Source: Chrysochromulina tobinii (lineage: Eukaryota > Haptophyta > Prymnesiales > Chrysochromulinaceae). Taken from it: a DNA stretch of 11,823 bases. The stretch covers positions 1 through 11,823 of the forward strand of contig JWZX01002555.1 in assembly GCA_001275005.1 (NCBI GenBank). The letters run 5' to 3'. The notes below the pieces were generated by a model, which was not told the origin of the DNA, did not search any database, and saw only the letters and a list, made by a program, of their open reading frames with translations. Below are positions 8,590 to 11,823 of the stretch, one piece after another; the first letter of the stretch is position 1, and each line of letters starts with the position of its first letter. The position numbers and the translations under genes were made by a program.

Positions 8590-8770
8590 TCATGGCCTCG
8601 CCCACGTGCTCTGACCCTCGGGCGACACATAGTACGGGTGTCCCTCGGGTGAGAGGAACTCGCGCCAGCCGGGAGGCAGCCGGCGCTGCGACACGCCGGG
8701 CGGCAAGTCCACCGTGTCGTCGAGCGCTCCCGGCACCGCGGAGGCACTCGCTGGCGCGCCGCCATCGGCC

Positions 8771-8807
<37 letters not shown>

Positions 8808-10071
8808 TCTCGAGGCTGTGCAGAAAGGTGGAGAGAGGGTCCGCTCCGATGGTGACCGTGTCTGCGCCACTGCCGCTGCCAGCACTCCCCGCGACTGCGC
8901 CGCTCACCACGGCGCTCGTATGGCTGGCATCGGCGTCGCTGGCGGCGGCGCCACTGCTGCCGCTGACAATAAGGGAGTTGAGAATGGCGTCGAGACGGGA
9001 GGCAGTGCACATAGCCTGCTGCCGCGCCGCCTCCGCCTCCGCTGCCGCCTCAGCCGCAGCCGCCTCGGCCGCCGCCGCCTCAGCCGCGGCAGCCTCGGCC
9101 GCCTGCTGAGCAGCCCACTGCTCACGCGTCATAGGCACCGGCTCAGACACTCTCGCGCGCTTGGCCACACTCGCGCCGCCCGCCGCCGCCTCATATTCCG
9201 CAGAGCCGGCGGCCCCGGGCTCGTCAGCCTCGTCAGCCTCGTCGGGAGTGGGAAAGTCCTCGGGGTACGCGGCGGCGCCTGAGGACAGGTGGCCCTTCGC
9301 CTCCATCGCTGCGAGCATCTGCTGCGCCGAGTTGCGCAGCCGCACAGCCTGGGCGCGCGGGTTAGGATCATCGTACGCCCAGCGCACGTTGATCTGCTCG
9401 TCATGGTCGAGCGTCTGCTCGGCCATGGCCTCCTTGGCGAACTCGGCGGTGGCACGCAGGTGGTACGTGACGAACCCGCACCCCTTGCCACGCAGCACGC
9501 GGCATGACTCGATCCGACCGAACTCGCCCATATGACGCACGAGGATCTCGGTCATCGCCTCCTCCGACGGGCGCGCGCACATACGCCCGACGTAGAGCGT
9601 CTTGCAATCCTTCGTCCACGTGCCCACGCCGCCCATGTCGTCGCGGAAGGAGCCGTGCCGATCGCGCCCGAAGATGTCGTGTGGCGCATCTGCCGAGCTC
9701 TCATCCTCCTCGGTCGGCGCGCAGTGCCGGAACGTGCAGTCCTTGCCGTACACGCAGCAGCCGCGTGCAAAGTGCAGGCAGATGTAGTTTGTGTTGGACG
9801 TGTAGTCGGCGCGCGTGAGGCCAGCGTCCGTCTCGAGACACACGCGCGTCGAGGCGCGCGCCGCCTTCTCGTAGCTGCTCTCTCCCATGTACTTGCCGTA
9901 CCAGATGTTGAACTCGCCCGCGTGCTCCACCTGCTGCAGCTTGCGCAGCTGCTCAACCTGCACGCGCGCTGGCCGGTCGGGCACGACGGGCGTGACCAGC
10001 CCGTCGCCTGTGCGCCGCGCGTCCTGGTAGACGGGCGCGATATGGCCATAGTCCATTCCGACCGAAGCCAT
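8590..10071 (-). CDS. CWC2: Cwc2/RBM22-like spliceosomal protein (CCCH zinc finger + RRM) with C-terminal WW domain
   Basis: 493 residues, one exon. Cwc2/RBM22 is a Prp19-complex-associated protein that contacts U6 snRNA and the intron near the spliceosome active site. Seen in order: a Torus-like start (EFNIWYGKY, 53-61), a CCCH finger C98-x7-C106-x5-C112-x3-H116, the family signature SFRDDMGGVG (141-150), an RRM with RNP2 KTLYVGRM (157-164) and RNP1 KGCGFVTY (196-203), EFAKEAMAEQTL (210-221), a KRAR patch (304-307), an EAAAA helix (322-350), Gly11 (423-433), and a WW domain (465-492: LPPGW with W469, Y480/Y481, W490-P493 region) ending at the stop. The WW domain is not in yeast Cwc2 or human RBM22. 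Start chosen at 10071 (MASVGMDYGH). An in-frame ATG at 10188 would add 39 unconvincing residues across the promoter module, and an out-of-frame ATG sits 7 bases upstream. Confidence 0.93.
8773..8805 (-). repeat. GCC/GGC trinucleotide run encoding Gly11
   Basis: Eleven Gly codons in the Cwc2-like gene, almost all GGC on the coding strand, in the linker before the WW domain. Confidence 0.95.
9022..9108 (-). repeat. 15-bp-period repeat encoding an EAAAA helix
   Basis: Imperfect 15-bp units on the coding strand give Glu every four or five residues in poly-Ala (residues 322-350 of the Cwc2-like protein). This pattern is expected to form a rigid single helix between the RNA-binding part and the C-terminal region. 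Confidence 0.85.
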
Positions 10072-10226
10072 TTTCCATGTGTGAACAAAACGTTGCTCCC
10101 ATTTTGGGCTCTCACGCCGAGTGTGGGGGCTCGCGAGCGCGCCGGGCCGACTCTCCCCGTACAAACGTGGTGCAAACGTGACACACATTTCGACTGTGTG
10201 GAGAAAATTTTTACTTTACTAGTTGA
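10072..10226. promoter_or_regulatory. Divergent promoter region with the shared two-block module
   Basis: Only 155 bases separate the Cwc2-like ATG (10071, -) from the small ORF ATG (10227, +). On the + strand GGCTCTCACGCCGAG (10107-10121) and GGGCCGACTCTCCCCGT (10144-10160) repeat the module found upstream of the PC-esterase gene. A perfect palindrome GCTCGCGAGC lies between them (10129-10138). The + side near 10202-10222 is AT-rich. Bidirectional use is inferred from the layout. Confidence 0.55.
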
Positions 10227-10638
10227 ATGTGCCCATCTTTCGTGCCCCAGGTGCTGCGCTCGCTCCAGCACGGCGCCCTAGCTGCCGTCGCGTCCGGCCT
10301 CGAGTCGAATTGGGTCGAAGGCGACGGCGCTGCGGACGCTCAGCACGGCGCATCTTCGCTGCTCGCCCACCACGGCGCCGCCTCCCTGCTCGCCGTCGTG
10401 CGCCGCTCGGGCGCGGGCCGCATGGATGCGAGCACGCTCGCGCTGCTGGTGAGTGCCGCCTGATAACCTCTGGTGACCTCTCTGATCACATCTCGGATAA
10501 TCTCTCGGCTCGCAGGTCGACGGCCTGGCGGCGGCTGCGGACGCCAGTCCCGTCGAGAAGCAGGCAGTGCTCGAGACGGCGCTCTTTGGCCCTTGTGTTG
10601 TGAATTGGTGCATAAGCGCTGTTTTACGTGTTGTGTGA
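10227..10638 (+). CDS. Small helical protein of unknown function, one intron; possibly the first exons of the downstream gene
   Basis: ATG 10227 follows an in-frame TGA directly. Exon 1 (10227-10448) gives 74 residues; joining to 10516 in phase 0 continues LALL|VDGLAAAADASPVEKQAVLETALFGP and reaches TGA at 10636-10638 (114 aa). I do not recognise it; it looks helical and Ala/Leu-rich, without membrane segment or signal peptide. Third codon positions are strongly G/C up to about 10594. The last 14 or so codons are A/T-rich, so this tail is probably not real coding sequence. Frame and phase would allow a second intron from GT 10595 to AAG 10771, which fuses it to the CGDC-repeat frame downstream. 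CAG|GTG at 10248-10253 is also a plausible acceptor, so the first exon could differ. Confidence 0.5.
10449..10515 (+). other. Predicted GT-AG intron in the small + strand gene
   Basis: CTGCTG|GTGAGT to GGCTCGCAG|GTCGAC, 67 bp, phase 0. The donor is a near-perfect GTGAGT. It contains degenerate sense decamers (TGATAACCTC, TGGTGACCTC, TGATCACATC, GGATAATCTC). Reading through meets a stop within the intron. Confidence 0.8.
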
Positions 10639-10685
10639 ATTTGTGAACACACGTATGTACGCCGGTCCGGTGTCTTGGGTGTCGT

Positions 10686-10691
10686 TATAAA
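10686..10691 (+). promoter_or_regulatory. TATAAA box candidate
   Basis: TATAAA lies in an AT-richer stretch about 100 bases before ATG 10792. It would serve as a promoter if the CGDC-repeat ORF is its own gene. If 10595-10771 is an intron instead, the match has no role. Confidence 0.3.
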
Positions 10692-10791
10692 CATTGGCTG
10701 TGAATTCATATTCGTGACGAACCTCCCGACGTGTTGCACGGCGCTTCCGTCCTTCTTTTGCTGGCGCGAAGCGTGTTGCTGCCGCACGCAC

Positions 10792-11598
10792 ATGGCACCG
10801 CTCGAGTCGATCGAAGCGTCCCTCTCGGCGCTCGGCCATGAGCTTGCCAACGCGGCGCATCTCATCATCCCGGCCGACCGGCACGCCGCACTGCATGAGG
10901 CGCTCGACGGCATAGACTCGGTCCTTGACTCCTTCTTCCTGAGGTGTGGCGACTGCGGCGAGCGCATGTCGGAAGCGGAGGTCATGGATCACGTCTGCGG
11001 CGGCCGATACGAGACGTTGCGCTGCGGCGACTGCGGCGAGCCCGTCGACAGTGCTGTCATCGCTGACCACGTGTGCTCGATGGTGTGCCCTGTGGCGAGC
11101 GCGGCGGCGGCCGCCGCAACGTTCTCGCCGCCGTCGACCCTCGTCCGACGCTCACTATCAAGCTTCTCGTCGGGCACCGGCGGACGCTCGCTGCGCTCGC
11201 CTCACGTGCTCCGCCGCACACTGCCGCGACGCCAGCTGCAGGCCCCGTACTCGCTCAAAGACGTACACGCGAGGGTGCAGGGCTTACGCCTCGAGATCGC
11301 CGCGGCCAACGGCAACGGGCACGCGCCGTGGTGGGAAGTGACGACGCCGGACGCGCTAGAGGAGCTCGAAGCGGCCGTCGTCGTCGTGCGCAACGTCGTC
11401 GACACGCAATTCCTCAAATGCGGAGACTGCTTCATGCTCCTCGATCACGACGCCATCGACACGCACGTGTGCCGCGGCCGTGCCGCGCCGGTGCCGCTGG
11501 CCGCCCCGCTGGCGGCGCCACTACTGGCGGCGCCGATGCCGTCGCTGGCGCCCCGCCCGCTGCCGCCGTCGCCCCTGCCACCCTTGACGTGTGCGCCA

Positions 11599-11629
<31 letters not shown>

Positions 11630-11779
11630 GCCGCTTCGCGCCGCCGTGGTGGGCACCGCCAGGCGCCGGGCGCGCCTGCTGCGTCGGTACCGTTAGCGGT
11701 GATGGCTGTGGCTTGCTGTGCCCTGTGACGGCGGCGTCGGAGTCGGCAGCGTCGTCGGCAGCGTCGTCGTCGGCGTCGT

Positions 11780-11811
<32 letters not shown>

Positions 11812-11823
11812 GCGGCGGCGGCG
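10792..11823 (+). CDS. Protein with three CGDC-x11-HVC zinc-binding-like repeats (3' partial, runs off the window)
   Basis: From ATG 10792 the frame stays open for 344 codons to the window edge, with strongly G/C third positions. Residues 1-50 look helical (IEASLSALGHELANAAH). Then come three modules of identical spacing, C-x2-C-x11-H-x-C: C52-C69, C78-C95 and C210-C227. CGDC and HVC are invariant in all three. Between modules 2 and 3 lie a Ser/Arg-rich stretch (about 112-145) and a segment with PWWEV (196-200). The C-terminal part is low complexity: Pro/Leu/Ala, Ala8, PPWWAPP, then Ser/Ala. The Cys and His would bind Zn; the C-x2-C-x11-H part resembles UBZ4 or C2HC fingers, but those end in H-x3-C, not H-x-C. 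I do not recognise the protein and assign no function. It may continue from the small ORF upstream, since the frame is the same with a single TGA between. Confidence 0.7.
11605..11628 (+). repeat. (GCC)8 tract encoding Ala8
   Basis: Eight perfect GCC codons in the frame of the CGDC-repeat protein. Confidence 0.95.
11731..11823 (+). repeat. GCG/TCG trinucleotide run at the right edge (Ser/Ala)
   Basis: A nearly pure run of GCG and TCG codons, in frame with the CGDC-repeat ORF, giving an Ala/Ser tail. It continues beyond the window, where assembly may be unreliable. Confidence 0.9.

Noticed and set aside
10072-10188. N-terminal extension of the Cwc2-like protein from ATG 10188
   Set aside because: The added 39 residues run through the promoter-like module shared with another gene and show no family similarity; MASVGMDYGH at 10071 is the better start.
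10636-10638. Recoded TGA (selenocysteine) joining the small ORF to the CGDC ORF
   Set aside because: The surrounding codons are A/T-rich and unlike coding sequence, and I see no SECIS-like structure; an intron or a true stop is simpler.
10278-10985. 235-aa minus-strand open frame spanning the small ORF and the start of the CGDC ORF
   Set aside because: No recognisable motif, crosses an AT-rich non-coding-like stretch, and is antisense to the frame with the repeated CGDC modules.
11073-11696. 207-aa plus-strand open frame in another register
   Set aside because: Arg/Ala-rich shadow; the register with CGDC-x11-HVC repeats explains the same DNA better.

Overview
This looks like nuclear DNA of a GC-rich unicellular eukaryote, most likely an alga; a haptophyte is my best guess, from style alone. 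The eukaryotic evidence is a spliceosomal protein (Cwc2/RBM22), a DDX11/CHL1-type iron-sulfur helicase, a DGAT2-type acyltransferase, GT-AG introns that join reading frames exactly, long in-frame homopolymer tracts (Gln, Asp, Gly, Ala) and widely spaced genes on both strands. There are no operons, Shine-Dalgarno sites, rRNA, convincing tRNA, CRISPR or insertion sequences.

Layout. 1-1518 (+): 3' part of an ankyrin-repeat protein ending in a prolyl-4-hydroxylase-like 2-oxoglutarate/Fe(II) oxygenase domain, with one intron near the left edge. 1720-3260 (-): an SGNH/PC-esterase (TBL-like) gene of three exons, with an apparent 2-base frameshift just after its catalytic DxxH motif. 3261-3729: divergent intergenic region with a shared promoter-like module and a 36-bp tandem repeat. 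3730-4722 (+): DGAT2-family acyltransferase. 4723-5241: convergent intergenic DNA. 5242-8331 (-): intronless DDX11/CHL1 helicase. 8590-10071 (-): Cwc2/RBM22-like splicing factor with a C-terminal WW domain. 10072-10226: short divergent promoter. 10227-10638 (+): small helical ORF with one intron. 10792 to the right edge (+): an open frame with three CGDC-x11-HVC zinc-binding-like repeats, possibly part of the same gene as the small ORF.

The genes do not form a pathway: they cover cell-surface modification, lipid synthesis, chromosome maintenance and splicing. The more unusual signals are structural. All four introns I can place begin with GT and are followed by an exon that also begins with GT, and they carry degenerate TGATTGCCTC decamers in the sense orientation whichever strand the gene is on. 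This suggests introner-like intron gain. Two minus-strand genes also share a two-block upstream module. All homology calls are from memory of family motifs; no search was run.
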